Below, piece by piece: positions 1-6,943 of a stretch of DNA of 11,973 bases. Source of the stretch: Methanosarcinales archaeon (GTDB taxonomy: Archaea > Halobacteriota > Methanosarcinia > Methanosarcinales > Methanogasteraceae). The stretch spans positions 1 through 11,973 of the forward strand of contig DAOVGO010000050.1 in assembly GCA_030672345.1 (NCBI GenBank). Reading direction: 5' to 3'. A program made the position numbers and the translations under genes. The notes under the pieces were generated by a model that ran no database searches, had not been told where the DNA came from, and saw only the letters and a list, made by a program, of their open reading frames with translations. How positions within the stretch are numbered: position 1 is the first letter of the stretch; the number at the start of each line of letters is the position of its first letter.

Positions 1-50
1 AGTTACTGAAAATACACTCAGATTTTTGGATGATGCCGACTGAGTGATGT

Positions 51-800
51 ATGACTATGGCTATACGGAAAGTAAAACTGGTCAAGATCGGTACACTGGC
101 GTTTGAGGCATTCGAAAAGCCCGATCCCGAGATAAGGATCATGAAATACTTCTGCGGCATCGGCACAGGCTCAAATGTCGTATATATCGAGACGGATGAT
201 AGAAATATCATCGTGGATACAGGATTTGATTATGATGATAATTTTGGAGGGGAAAACACAGAAACAAATAGGGAGAATCTGATAAATTCACTGAAACATC
301 ACCGTATCGCGCCAGAAGACATTGATTCGGTCTTTATCACGCACTGGCATCGTGATCACTTCGGAAATCTCGATCTCTTCGAGGATGCCGAGATCCTGAC
401 ACACCATGCGCACCGCAGGCTCGGTTTCAGGTGCCGCGAGGTTGGTGACCGCGAGGAGATCGCAGAAGGCGTCATGGTGCTTGCAACACCCGGACACACA
501 GAGAACCACGCATCACTCGTTTTAACGCTGGATGAGATCGTGTATCAGGAGTCAGGCGGTTTTGCCGGGCGCGTTGCAACGATCAAAAGCCCGTGCATCG
601 TTGTGGCAGGCGATGCCATCGTATCGCATTCATATTACCTGAAAAATAGATTCTGGGATTATAATTCGGATTTCTTCTCTATGAAAGATTCGATCCGGAG
701 CCAGCAGATGATCTGCGAACTCGCTGATTACATCATTCCGGGACACGGACCCGTGTTTTATAATTGCACGCCGAGGGTGAGATTCGAACTCACGCGGTGA
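51..800 (+). CDS. Metallo-beta-lactamase-fold hydrolase
   Basis: A 249-residue cytosolic protein of the metallo-beta-lactamase superfamily. The metal-binding set is complete: HWHRDH at residues 98-103 (HxHxDH), His149 in GHT, Asp188 in GDA and His232 in GHG. The N-terminal strand region ends in VDTG (55-58), also typical. Such enzymes hydrolyse ester, lactone, thioester or phosphodiester bonds; the substrate cannot be told from sequence. Two ATGs are possible, at 51 and 57. A GTGAT Shine-Dalgarno-like element at 44-48 lies only 2 nt from the first but 8 nt from the second, so 57 may be the real start. The C-terminus is odd: after the last motif the frame runs antisense through the 3' end of a tRNA-Ser gene, so residues from about 240 (TPRVRFELTR) are the complement of tRNA. 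The fold itself appears complete before that point. Confidence 0.9.
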   Translation: MTMAIRKVKLVKIGTLAFEAFEKPDPEIRIMKYFCGIGTGSNVVYIETDDRNIIVDTGFDYDDNFGGENTETNRENLINSLKHHRIAPEDIDSVFITHWHRDHFGNLDLFEDAEILTHHAHRRLGFRCREVGDREEIAEGVMVLATPGHTENHASLVLTLDEIVYQESGGFAGRVATIKSPCIVVAGDAIVSHSYYLKNRFWDYNSDFFSMKDSIRSQQMICELADYIIPGHGPVFYNCTPRVRFELTR

Positions 801-886
801 CATGCACCACCGGTTGTCTTGGACAACCCATGTTTGAGGATGATGGATTTCAAGACCGGCGCCGTAGTCCGCTTGGCTACCTCGGC
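769..886 (-). tRNA. tRNA-Ser(TGA) with intron
   Basis: Read on the minus strand, the ends GCCGAGG and CCTCGGC form a perfect 7-bp acceptor stem with discriminator G. The T arm is GTGAG-TTCGAAT-CTCAC. The anticodon stem CCGGT/ACCGG encloses loop CTTGAAA, giving anticodon TGA (Ser). A long variable arm (GGTG-CATGT-CACC) confirms a type II, serine-class tRNA. The spliced form is 85 nt and no CCA is encoded. A 33-nt intron interrupts the loop between positions 37 and 38. The gene has its own TATA element just after trkH. Its 3' 32 nt overlap, in antisense, the end of the metallo-hydrolase gene. Confidence 0.93.
816..848 (-). other. tRNA-Ser intron with bulge-helix-bulge
   Basis: This 33-nt intron lies at the canonical archaeal 37/38 site. 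Near its 3' end CAAG can pair with CTTG of the anticodon loop (positions 32-35), making a 4-bp central helix. A 3-nt bulge spans each splice site (AA|A at the 5' site, AC|A at the 3' site). This is the bulge-helix-bulge substrate of the archaeal splicing endonuclease. Boundaries are inferred from restoring a normal 7-nt loop and 5-bp stem. Confidence 0.85.
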
Positions 887-917
887 ATCAAGCGTCAGCA
901 AAACATCTGTGCGAGGG

Positions 918-925
918 GTTATATA
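918..925 (-). promoter_or_regulatory. TATA box for tRNA-Ser
   Basis: TATATAAC on the minus strand is centred about 36 nt before the tRNA-Ser 5' end. Initiation 25 nt downstream would give a leader of roughly 11 nt, removed by RNase P. It sits immediately after the trkH stop codon, so the tRNA is probably expressed on its own rather than by read-through. Confidence 0.65.
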
Positions 926-930
926 GTTAC

Positions 931-2355
931 TCATTTCTTCCAGAATTCGGGAATCAGCAGCACCACCACCGTGTAGATCTCGAGCCTGCCGATCCACATG
1001 CACAGAATCAGCACCAGCTTCCCGACCGGGTGAACATCCCCAAAGTGCATAGCCGGACCGATCAGGTTGAAGCCGGGTCCGACGTTCCCGAGTGTGGTTG
1101 CGACAGCACTCGTTGCGCTGACGACATCCATGCCCAGAGCACTCATGATCAGCGAAGCAATCACGAATATGAAAATATATAAAATAAAAAATGACAATAT
1201 CGATTCCATGACATTCTGCGGCACCATCTTCCTACCGAGCCGGACAGGCAGGATTGCTTTCGGGTGAAGCGACCTGAACAATTCCCGATACCCGTATTTG
1301 GCAAGCAGCAGTATTCGGACGACCTTAATTCCGCCGCTCGTTGATCCGGCGCACCCTCCGACGAACATGAGCACGAATAAGATCATTCTGGCGGTGTTGG
1401 ACCATGTATCGAAATTTGCGGTCGTAAATCCGGTGGTTGTGAGGATCGAGACCACCTGGAACAACGCCAGCCGGATCGAGTGGATTCCGCTGCTGCGCCA
1501 CAGCATGAGCGTGATCAGCAGCGCGGCGCACGAGATGATGCAGATGTATAGCCTGAACTCGGGGTCCTGCAACAGGCGTTTTTGCTCGCCGCGCAGCAAC
1601 CAGAAGTGCAGCGCAAAGTTGGCACCCGCAACGAGCATGAAGAAGATCACAATAAGCTCGATTGCCGGGCTGCCAAAGAATGCGATGCTCTCCGAGTGCG
1701 GCGAGAAGCCGCCTGTTGACATCGTGCTGAATGTGGTGCACAGCGCATCATACACGCCCATTCCGCTGATCCAGAGCGCGACCACCTCGGCGACGGAAAG
1801 CATCACATAGACCGACCAGAGGATCTTTGCAGACTGTCCGAGTCTCGGTCTCAGTTTATCGCCGATCGGGTCAGGCACCTCGGCGCGGAACATGTCCCGC
1901 CCTGCCACCGCAAGCTTTGGGAGGATCGCAAGGAAGAGTACGATGATTCCCATGCCGCCGAGCCACTGGGTGAAACTGCGCCAGAAGAGCAGACTCAACG
2001 AGTGCGCCTCGATATTGGGCAGTATGGTCGAACCGGTGGTTGTGAACCCTGCCATCGACTCGAAAAGAGCGTCCAGCATGGAAATTCCGCTGAATACGTA
2101 TGGCAACGACCCAAACAGTGCTACCGTGAACCAACCAATCGCAACGATAGCAAAACTCTCTCTTATAGTGAGATCATCGATTTTATAAGTTTTCAGACCG
2201 AGAACGATGCCAACCAGGAACGTTATGACGGCTGATATCAGAAACGGATCGCAGTCCTCCCCATAGATGAGGGCAACCACAAGCGGGACCAGCATCGCCA
2301 GCCCGACGAATCTCAGTACCGATCCGATGAGGCTGCTAATGGTATTATAATTCAT
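931..2355 (-). CDS. trkH: TrkH-family potassium uptake membrane subunit
   Basis: A 474-residue polytopic membrane protein of the TrkH/KtrB superfamily, the channel-like subunit of a K+ uptake system. The four filter-loop repeats are all visible: TTTGST (105-110), STGGFS (213-218), TTTGFT (306-311) and TTLGNVGPG (420-428). GCAGSTSGGIKVVRILLL (334-351) and the terminal GRLEIYTVVVLLIPEFW are also family hallmarks. Hydrophobic segments run from residue 10 to the end and the length is normal. These systems usually need a cytosolic TrkA-type nucleotide-binding partner, which is not in this window. The gene starts 21 bp after the yjbQ-family gene on the same strand, so the two are probably co-transcribed. 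No clear Shine-Dalgarno precedes ATG 2355; the next Met (residue 21) lies inside the first membrane segment, so the first ATG is preferred. Confidence 0.95.
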   Translation of the reverse strand: MNYNTISSLIGSVLRFVGLAMLVPLVVALIYGEDCDPFLISAVITFLVGIVLGLKTYKIDDLTIRESFAIVAIGWFTVALFGSLPYVFSGISMLDALFESMAGFTTTGSTILPNIEAHSLSLLFWRSFTQWLGGMGIIVLFLAILPKLAVAGRDMFRAEVPDPIGDKLRPRLGQSAKILWSVYVMLSVAEVVALWISGMGVYDALCTTFSTMSTGGFSPHSESIAFFGSPAIELIVIFFMLVAGANFALHFWLLRGEQKRLLQDPEFRLYICIISCAALLITLMLWRSSGIHSIRLALFQVVSILTTTGFTTANFDTWSNTARMILFVLMFVGGCAGSTSGGIKVVRILLLAKYGYRELFRSLHPKAILPVRLGRKMVPQNVMESILSFFILYIFIFVIASLIMSALGMDVVSATSAVATTLGNVGPGFNLIGPAMHFGDVHPVGKLVLILCMWIGRLEIYTVVVLLIPEFWKK

Positions 2356-2376
2356 ATTTTAGCGGTAAACGCGAGG

Positions 2377-2775
2377 TTATGTCCGTCTGGTCGTCTCGAT
2401 AATCCTCACTATAAGCCTGCGTCTCCTCGGACCGTCCAGTTCCACGAAAAAAACGCTCTGCCATGTGCCAAGAGCCAGCCGCCCTCCCTCGATCGGTACA
2501 CATGCATTATTTCCAAGCACAATCGCCTGCAGATGCGAGCGTGCGTTGTTATCGACCCGGTCATGAGCATACTTAGCCTGCGGAATGATAACATTTAGCA
2601 ATTTTAATATATCTTCCCTGAGACCGGTCTCGTTCTCATTGATGATGATTGCGGTTGTGGTGTGAGGGGTGTATACGAGGCACACACCGGTCTTTATTCC
2701 GGTGTCTGCGATCTCCTGATTCAGGGACGTGGTGATATCGATGAGTTGTATGTGGCTGTTTGTCCGGATATCCAT
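2377..2775 (-). CDS. YjbQ/UPF0047-family protein
   Basis: A small cytosolic protein (132 residues, full family length) of the YjbQ (UPF0047) family. Recognisable blocks are YTPHTTTAIIINENE (about 35-49), DNNARSHLQA (about 75-84) and IEGGRLALGTWQSVFFVELDGPRRR (about 95-119), containing the conserved His, Asn and Trp residues. E. coli YjbQ has been reported to have weak thiamine phosphate synthase activity; whether this archaeal member does is unknown. A GAGAGAT element just upstream of ATG 2775 could serve as ribosome-binding site. It leads the likely two-gene unit with trkH, preceded by a TATA element about 115-125 bp upstream. A role linked to potassium transport is not implied. Confidence 0.9.
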   Translation of the reverse strand: MDIRTNSHIQLIDITTSLNQEIADTGIKTGVCLVYTPHTTTAIIINENETGLREDILKLLNVIIPQAKYAHDRVDNNARSHLQAIVLGNNACVPIEGGRLALGTWQSVFFVELDGPRRRRLIVRIIETTRRT

Positions 2776-2890
2776 ATCTCTCGTATGCTTTTGGGTCGGC
2801 AGGATTGTAAAGTTTTTGGCAGTCCTGATCCCCTGGGCAGAGAGTTTGAAGGGCTTACGTTCTCGTTTGACATTCGGATCGCATCCCTGA

Positions 2891-2902
2891 TTTAAATATA
2901 TA
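2891..2902. promoter_or_regulatory. TATA element upstream of yjbQ-trkH
   Basis: TTTAAATATATA is the strongest TATA-like string in this intergenic region and reads as a TATA box in both directions. On the minus strand it would start a transcript near 2868-2870, about 95 nt before the YjbQ start. On the plus strand it would start one near 2922-2925, toward the end of the rpo operon. The minus-strand use is the more likely one. Confidence 0.55.
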
Positions 2903-3053
2903 CCTCACAATGTTAACATATCAAGATGCATCTCATCTTCTGCACAACACAAAAACCTAGAACCCACACCCTCTACCAACCTAAACCCCTGCCCGGAACC
3001 AGACTCACACCCGAACTCACCGATCCCAGGCTCAATCTCCGGGAAGGAAACCT
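2903..3053. other. Intergenic A/C-rich stretch, no gene
   Basis: No convincing coding sequence. From about 2941 to 3040 the plus strand is strongly biased to A and C with few G residues. CCCGGA near 2993 can pair with TCCGGG near 3038 around a roughly 40-nt loop. It lies between the rpo terminator and the yjbQ TATA element. An open frame from ATG 2926 exists on the plus strand but has a composition unlike the neighbours and ends antisense inside rpoB'. Confidence 0.4.
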
Positions 3054-3098
3054 GATAAAAAATAGCGTGAAAGGCGGAGATCTTTGGGATCCTCGCCT
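3054..3098 (-). terminator. Terminator after rpoB'
   Basis: On the minus strand, 9 nt after the rpoB' stop, AGGCGAGGATC and GATCTCCGCCT form an 11-position stem with two adjacent mismatches and a 5-nt loop (CCAAA). A run of six T residues (3057-3062) follows. This fits intrinsic-type termination, with the T-run as the usual archaeal signal. It implies the transcript ends after rpoB'. Confidence 0.65.
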
Positions 3099-3106
3099 AA
3101 CGACAC

Positions 3107-4909
3107 CTACGCCGCATCCTCCAGTTCGATTCTCGGCGCAACACCGAGCGATTTGATCTCATCGAGCAGCAGTTTGAATGCATAGCTCATATCCACAGGG
3201 TAGATATCGGTCTCAGAGTTGCAGTTGGTGCAGAACGCAACATTCTTTCTCTGATCGTACGTTGCGATCATCCCGCACTTTCTGCAGACCAGTTCGGTCA
3301 CCTTATCAGATTCATCAAGGAGACGCTCCTTGAGCGAGAGCGCAGCCCCGTGACCGATAAGAACGTCCCGCTCCATCTCTCCGAACCTGAGACCGCCGTC
3401 TCGTGCGCGACCCTCGGTCGGCTGGCGTGTCAGCACCTGAACAGGTCCGCGTGACCGTGCATGAATCTTTGATGCGACCATGTGGTGGAGCTTCTGGTAC
3501 AGAATAACACCGATGAATACGTCCGCCTGAATCTGCATGCCGGTGACGCCGTCGTACATCACTTCCTTGCCTGAGTGTGCAAACCCGCAACTCTTGAGCG
3601 CAGCACGCAACTCAGCTTCCGTTGCGCCTGAAAAAGCGGTGGCATCGATCGAGTCTCCTCTCATCGAGCCGACTTTGCCGCCGATCATCTCCATCACGTG
3701 CCCGATCGTCATCCTCGATGGGATTGCATGTGGATTGATGATCAGATCAGGGACGGTTCCCTGCTCTGTGAATGGCATATCAGCGTACGGCACAACCAGA
3801 CCGATAACACCCTTCTGCCCGTGTCTGGATGCGAATTTGTCCCCGATCTCAGGTATCCGCTGGTCTCTGATCTTCACCTTTGCAAGACGTGTTCCATACG
3901 ACTCGGTTATGATGATGGTGTCCACGATCCCTTTCTCGTTTGACCGCATCGTCACCGAGTTCTCCCGGCGTTGCTGCGGAGCAAGCCCGAGCTCGGTCGG
4001 TTCCTCAACGAACCTTGGAGGAGACGTCTTTCCGATGAGAACATCCCCTGAACCGACAACAGTCTCAGGATTGATCAGACCGTCGGCGTCCAGATGCGCG
4101 TAAGCTTCTTCGCCTCTTGCGCCCCTGACCTCGGCATCAGGGATCTCAAAACGATCCTCCTGCCCGCCAGGGTACCGGTGCTCACCTCCTTCAAGCGTCC
4201 TGAAGAAGTGGCTGCGTCCGAGCCCGCGCTCGATCGAGCCTTTGTTGATCACGAGTGCGTCCTCGATGTTGTAGCCCTCAAATGATAGCACTGCGACCAC
4301 AAAGTTCTGACCTGCCGGGCGGCTATCAGCACCGATGGCGGTTGACGTAACAGTATTCACGATCGGACGCTGCGGATAATGGAGAACGTGTCCGCGGGTA
4401 TCAGACCTCAGTTTTAGGTTTGCCGCAGGAAGCCCGATGCACTGCTTTATCATGGCGGCGCCCATCGTGTTTCTCGGAGATGCGTTATGCTCAGGGAACG
4501 GGACCATGCCAGTGCAGATTCCAAGAATCAGGGCTGGCTCGATCTCGAGATGCGTGTGCTCTGGTGTGATGTCCGCTTCGGCGACAGCGATCAGCGCGTT
4601 CTCTTCCTCTTCTGCATCAAGATACTCGATCAAACCCTGCGATATAAGATCGTTAAAATCGAGATTGCCGCTCTTGAGTTGTTCGATGTGCTCATCGGTG
4701 ATCCGTGATCCGCCACCTTCCACCACGATCAATGGGCGGCGAGCCCGTCCCATATCGGTGTTGATGAGCACGTCATGCCCCTGCAGCGCAACATTGAGCT
4801 GACAGTCGATGATCCCCTGCCGCCGCTTCATCCTGATCTCGCGCACCAGTTCCGCAGTATTTTCATGGATGCCGACCAGTTCGCCATTCAAAAACACCTT
4901 GCCTCTCAT
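3107..4909 (-). CDS. rpoB1: DNA-directed RNA polymerase subunit B' (Rpo2C)
   Basis: The C-terminal half of the archaeal second-largest RNA polymerase subunit, 600 residues, a normal B' length. Landmarks in order: SPRNTMGAAMIKQCIG (144-159), SFEGYNIEDALVINKGS (209-225), GDKFASRHGQKG (356-367) and FGEMERD (509-515). A C-terminal zinc site is formed by Cys542, Cys545, Cys560 and Cys563. It ends in the family tail MSYAFKLLLDEIKSLG. With B'' it forms one side of the catalytic cleft. The start is ATG 4909, 3 bp after the rpoB'' stop, preceded by the purine-rich GGGGGCGAT, so translation is probably coupled. In most methanogens rpoA' follows directly; here a terminator and an unrelated operon follow instead. 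Confidence 0.98.
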   Translation of the reverse strand: MRGKVFLNGELVGIHENTAELVREIRMKRRQGIIDCQLNVALQGHDVLINTDMGRARRPLIVVEGGGSRITDEHIEQLKSGNLDFNDLISQGLIEYLDAEEEENALIAVAEADITPEHTHLEIEPALILGICTGMVPFPEHNASPRNTMGAAMIKQCIGLPAANLKLRSDTRGHVLHYPQRPIVNTVTSTAIGADSRPAGQNFVVAVLSFEGYNIEDALVINKGSIERGLGRSHFFRTLEGGEHRYPGGQEDRFEIPDAEVRGARGEEAYAHLDADGLINPETVVGSGDVLIGKTSPPRFVEEPTELGLAPQQRRENSVTMRSNEKGIVDTIIITESYGTRLAKVKIRDQRIPEIGDKFASRHGQKGVIGLVVPYADMPFTEQGTVPDLIINPHAIPSRMTIGHVMEMIGGKVGSMRGDSIDATAFSGATEAELRAALKSCGFAHSGKEVMYDGVTGMQIQADVFIGVILYQKLHHMVASKIHARSRGPVQVLTRQPTEGRARDGGLRFGEMERDVLIGHGAALSLKERLLDESDKVTELVCRKCGMIATYDQRKNVAFCTNCNSETDIYPVDMSYAFKLLLDEIKSLGVAPRIELEDAA

Positions 4910-4912
4910 TTA

Positions 4913-6427
4913 TCATCGCCCCCTTTGTACCGCAACGACGCCGCACATATAAAGCTCATCCTTGATGCCTTCGGTGAATTCAACTCCGGTAGACAGTTCC
5001 ACCATCTGGGCAAAGTTCTTTACGAGACCACAGTTAGGACCTTCTGGCGTCTCTGACGGGCATAATCTGCCCCATTGTGTCGGATGCAGGTCTCTTGCCT
5101 CGAAATGAGGCTGTGTTCGTGACAGCGGCGAGATCACCCTGCGCAGATGGGATAGTGAGGCTATGTGATCGGTGCGGTCGAGCAACTGCGCGACACCGGT
5201 GCGTCCGCCAACCCAGTTTCCGGTTGCAAGCGGATAAACGATCCGCTGTGTGAGCACGTCCGGGCGTATCACGGTCTTGATGCTTAATTCCCGCTTCCTC
5301 ATGCTTGCGCGCTCTAACTGGTACTTGATATCCCGCGCAAGCCGGTTGAACGAGACACGGAAGAGATCCTCCATCAGATTTCCTGAGAGTTTTAGCCTTT
5401 TGTTTGCGTAATGATCCTTATCGTCCATTCCTCTACGATTCAGAGCCAGTTCAAAGCACGCCTCAGCCATTCTTGCCAGAAAATGGGCTTTCACGATCCG
5501 GTTTTCCTCGTCGTTGCCGATATGCGGGAGCAGATACCTGTCGAGCACGTAACTGATCCGCCGTGTCTGGTACTCCTTTGTCTGCCTTGCGGCAACGATA
5601 CTTCCGATCTCCTCAAGCGCATCTCCCTGCGTAAATACCCCGATGTTTACAGCCTCTTCAAGGTTCTCTTTCATAAACTCCTGGATCTCGGGATCATCCG
5701 AGACTGCTCTTGCGATCTCCTCATCCGTCTCAAGCCCGAGCGCGCGAACGAGCGTAACAAAATTGATGCGCCCCGGAAGGGATGGGAACGTTACCTCGAG
5801 TATCGATTTTCGCCCACGCTCGACCACGGTCAGCGCCCGGTATCCATGCCGCTCTGAGAAGACCTTCGCGATCTCGACCTGATCGCCGTACCTCTGGTCT
5901 CTCTCGGTCATGATCTTGTTCGGCGCAAGGTCCTCAAGCGTCATGATCACCCGCTCTGTGCCGTTGGTGATGAAGTAGCCTCCCGGATCGAGCGGGTCTT
6001 CGCCGTGCACCTGCAACTCTTCGTCAGAGAGCCCATGCAGGTTGCAGACCTTTGATCGCAGCATGATCGGAAGGATACCGATCTCCACCGCCTGTGATTT
6101 GCTCTCGACCTCCTCCTGCACAACGGTCATCTCAAGGTTGATTGGTGCCGAGTATGTGAGGTTGCGCAGCCGCGCATCTGACGGGAACAGCTTATCCACA
6201 GCCCCGTCTGCCTCCTTCACCACCGGATGTGAGACCGAAATTGCGCCGAGACGCACGAACGTCTGCGAATCAGTGTCCGTGCCACTGATCTCGGTTTCGA
6301 TGACCCCCATCTCGCCTATGACTTTCTGAAGACCGTGGTCTATGAATTCGTTGAACGAATCAACCTGATGCTGTACAATCTTGTCCTTGATGAAATATGC
6401 TCTGGATAGTGTTTTTCGATCTAACAT
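4913..6427 (-). CDS. rpoB2: DNA-directed RNA polymerase subunit B'' (Rpo2N)
   Basis: The N-terminal half of archaeal RNA polymerase subunit B; the B''/B' split is typical of methanogens, halophiles and Archaeoglobus. Recognisable parts are the start MLDRKTLSRAYF, DPGGYFITNGTERVI in the middle, DDKDHYANKRLKLSGNL near residue 345, and HPTQWGRLCPSETPEGPN near the C-terminus. I place the start at ATG 6427 (504 residues): GTGAGGG lies 5 nt upstream and homologues begin at this point. An in-frame GTG at 6439 would overlap the rpoH stop but has no ribosome-binding site. The gene lies between rpoH and rpoB' with almost no spacing, consistent with stoichiometric expression from one transcript. Confidence 0.97.
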   Translation of the reverse strand: MLDRKTLSRAYFIKDKIVQHQVDSFNEFIDHGLQKVIGEMGVIETEISGTDTDSQTFVRLGAISVSHPVVKEADGAVDKLFPSDARLRNLTYSAPINLEMTVVQEEVESKSQAVEIGILPIMLRSKVCNLHGLSDEELQVHGEDPLDPGGYFITNGTERVIMTLEDLAPNKIMTERDQRYGDQVEIAKVFSERHGYRALTVVERGRKSILEVTFPSLPGRINFVTLVRALGLETDEEIARAVSDDPEIQEFMKENLEEAVNIGVFTQGDALEEIGSIVAARQTKEYQTRRISYVLDRYLLPHIGNDEENRIVKAHFLARMAEACFELALNRRGMDDKDHYANKRLKLSGNLMEDLFRVSFNRLARDIKYQLERASMRKRELSIKTVIRPDVLTQRIVYPLATGNWVGGRTGVAQLLDRTDHIASLSHLRRVISPLSRTQPHFEARDLHPTQWGRLCPSETPEGPNCGLVKNFAQMVELSTGVEFTEGIKDELYMCGVVAVQRGR

Positions 6428-6435
6428 GTCTTCCC

Positions 6436-6642
6436 TCACTCGATTACAAGGCGGTAAAACAGAGACTCGCCAGCAGTTTTGCTCGTTCTCGCAATTTCTA
6501 TGATATCGCCCGGATTCGCACCGATCTCTTTGATTGCCGGATCGGTCATCCGGATCTTGGATAGTTTCTCTTTTTCGATGTTGTATCTACCGAGTATCGT
6601 CTCCACCTCATCGTCATCGAGTACCCGGTGTCCCGGAACCAT
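6436..6642 (-). CDS. rpoH: RNA polymerase subunit H (Rpo5); start uncertain
   Basis: The small archaeal polymerase subunit H, equivalent to the C-terminal domain of eukaryotic RPB5. It is recognised by VPGHRVLDDDEVETIL, RYNIEKEKLSKI, DPAIKEIGANPGDIIEI and the tail SKTAGESLFYRLVIE. The coordinates use the first in-frame ATG (68 residues). This start is doubtful: homologues have a conserved His-x-Leu-Val-Pro-x-His block, and the frame upstream of the ATG continues it as FSILEHI before MVPGH. The ATG therefore falls inside the conserved core. A GGAGG element (6677-6681) lies 7 nt before an in-frame ATA at 6667-6669, which would give a 77-residue protein, the family's usual length. No ATG, GTG or TTG occurs in frame between. 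The gene leads rpoH-rpoB''-rpoB'. Confidence 0.93.
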   Translation of the reverse strand: MVPGHRVLDDDEVETILGRYNIEKEKLSKIRMTDPAIKEIGANPGDIIEIARTSKTAGESLFYRLVIE

Positions 6643-6666
6643 TATATGTTCAAGTATGCTGAATCC

Positions 6667-6681
6667 TATGAAAATCCCTCC
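6667..6681 (-). promoter_or_regulatory. Ribosome-binding site pointing to ATA start of rpoH
   Basis: GGAGG (6677-6681 on the minus strand) matches the archaeal anti-Shine-Dalgarno and is followed after GATTTTC by an in-frame ATA codon (6667-6669). It is 34 nt from the annotated ATG, too far to serve it. Together with the conserved residues encoded between ATA and ATG, it suggests initiation at ATA, or a start ATG changed to ATA by mutation or sequencing error. Confidence 0.55.
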
Positions 6682-6704
6682 GCAGAACCGTGATGGTGTT
6701 GCGA

Positions 6705-6811
6705 CGGGCTCGAAGGGATTTGAACCCTCGGCCATCGGGTTTCCGCACGTAGCAGCAACGCCGCCGCAGACGTTAAAAGCCCGGTGCTCTGCCTGACTGA
6801 GCTACGAGCCC
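6705..6811 (-). tRNA. tRNA-Lys(TTT) with intron
   Basis: On the minus strand the acceptor arms are GGGCTCG/CGAGCCC with discriminator G. The D arm is GCTC-AGTCAGGCA-GAGC and the T arm GAGGG-TTCAAAT-CCCTT. Loop CTTTTAA gives anticodon TTT (Lys). The spliced length is 74 nt and no CCA is encoded. The anticodon stem CCGGG/CCCGA leaves an outer C-A mismatch. A 33-nt intron sits at position 37/38. Its 3' end is only 24 nt from the rpoH ribosome-binding site, with no TATA box between, so it is probably co-transcribed with the RNA polymerase genes. Confidence 0.92.
6741..6773 (-). other. tRNA-Lys intron
   Basis: This 33-nt intron at the canonical 37/38 site is inferred from the extra bases between anticodon loop and stem. 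It contains an internal hairpin (GGCGGC/GCTGCT with two G-T pairs, loop GTT) and an ACGT copy near each end. The central 4-bp helix of a strict bulge-helix-bulge is imperfect here (CTTT against GCGG), so boundaries are less certain than for the tRNA-Ser intron. Confidence 0.75.
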
Positions 6812-6893
6812 ATCCATAGCTGAACCTACACCACTTGGAAATCGAGAGGACGATGGTATCACTATGGCGCACCAACAGTTCAACGCACCCATA

Positions 6894-6901
6894 CATATTA
6901 A
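6894..6901 (-). promoter_or_regulatory. Possible TATA box for tRNA-Lys/rpo operon
   Basis: TTAATATG on the minus strand is the best TATA-like string upstream of tRNA-Lys. It is centred about 87 nt before the tRNA 5' end, so initiation would leave a leader of about 60 nt with an outer inverted repeat CCATAG/CTATGG (6862-6867, 6814-6819). No better element lies nearer. The 132 bp between rps8e and tRNA-Lys hold no gene I can recognise. Confidence 0.35.
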
Positions 6902-6943
6902 GGTTTTCCTGCGGGTAGTCCCGAGACATGACCAAGAACAGGA

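Noticed and set aside
31..50. C/D-box-like strings (GATGATG, CTGA, GTGATG) before the first gene
   Set aside because: Spacing is too short for a C/D guide RNA, and GTGAT is better explained as the Shine-Dalgarno of the hydrolase gene.
2721..2873. 50-codon minus-strand frame (MSNENVSPSNSLPRG...) overlapping the YjbQ start
   Set aside because: No ribosome-binding site, its start lies almost at the predicted transcription start, composition looks non-globular and it runs out of frame into yjbQ. Most likely leader sequence.
2926..3156. 76-codon plus-strand frame after the bidirectional TATA element
   Set aside because: Proline/threonine-rich composition comes from the A/C bias; no family resemblance, and its end is antisense to rpoB' and crosses the terminator.
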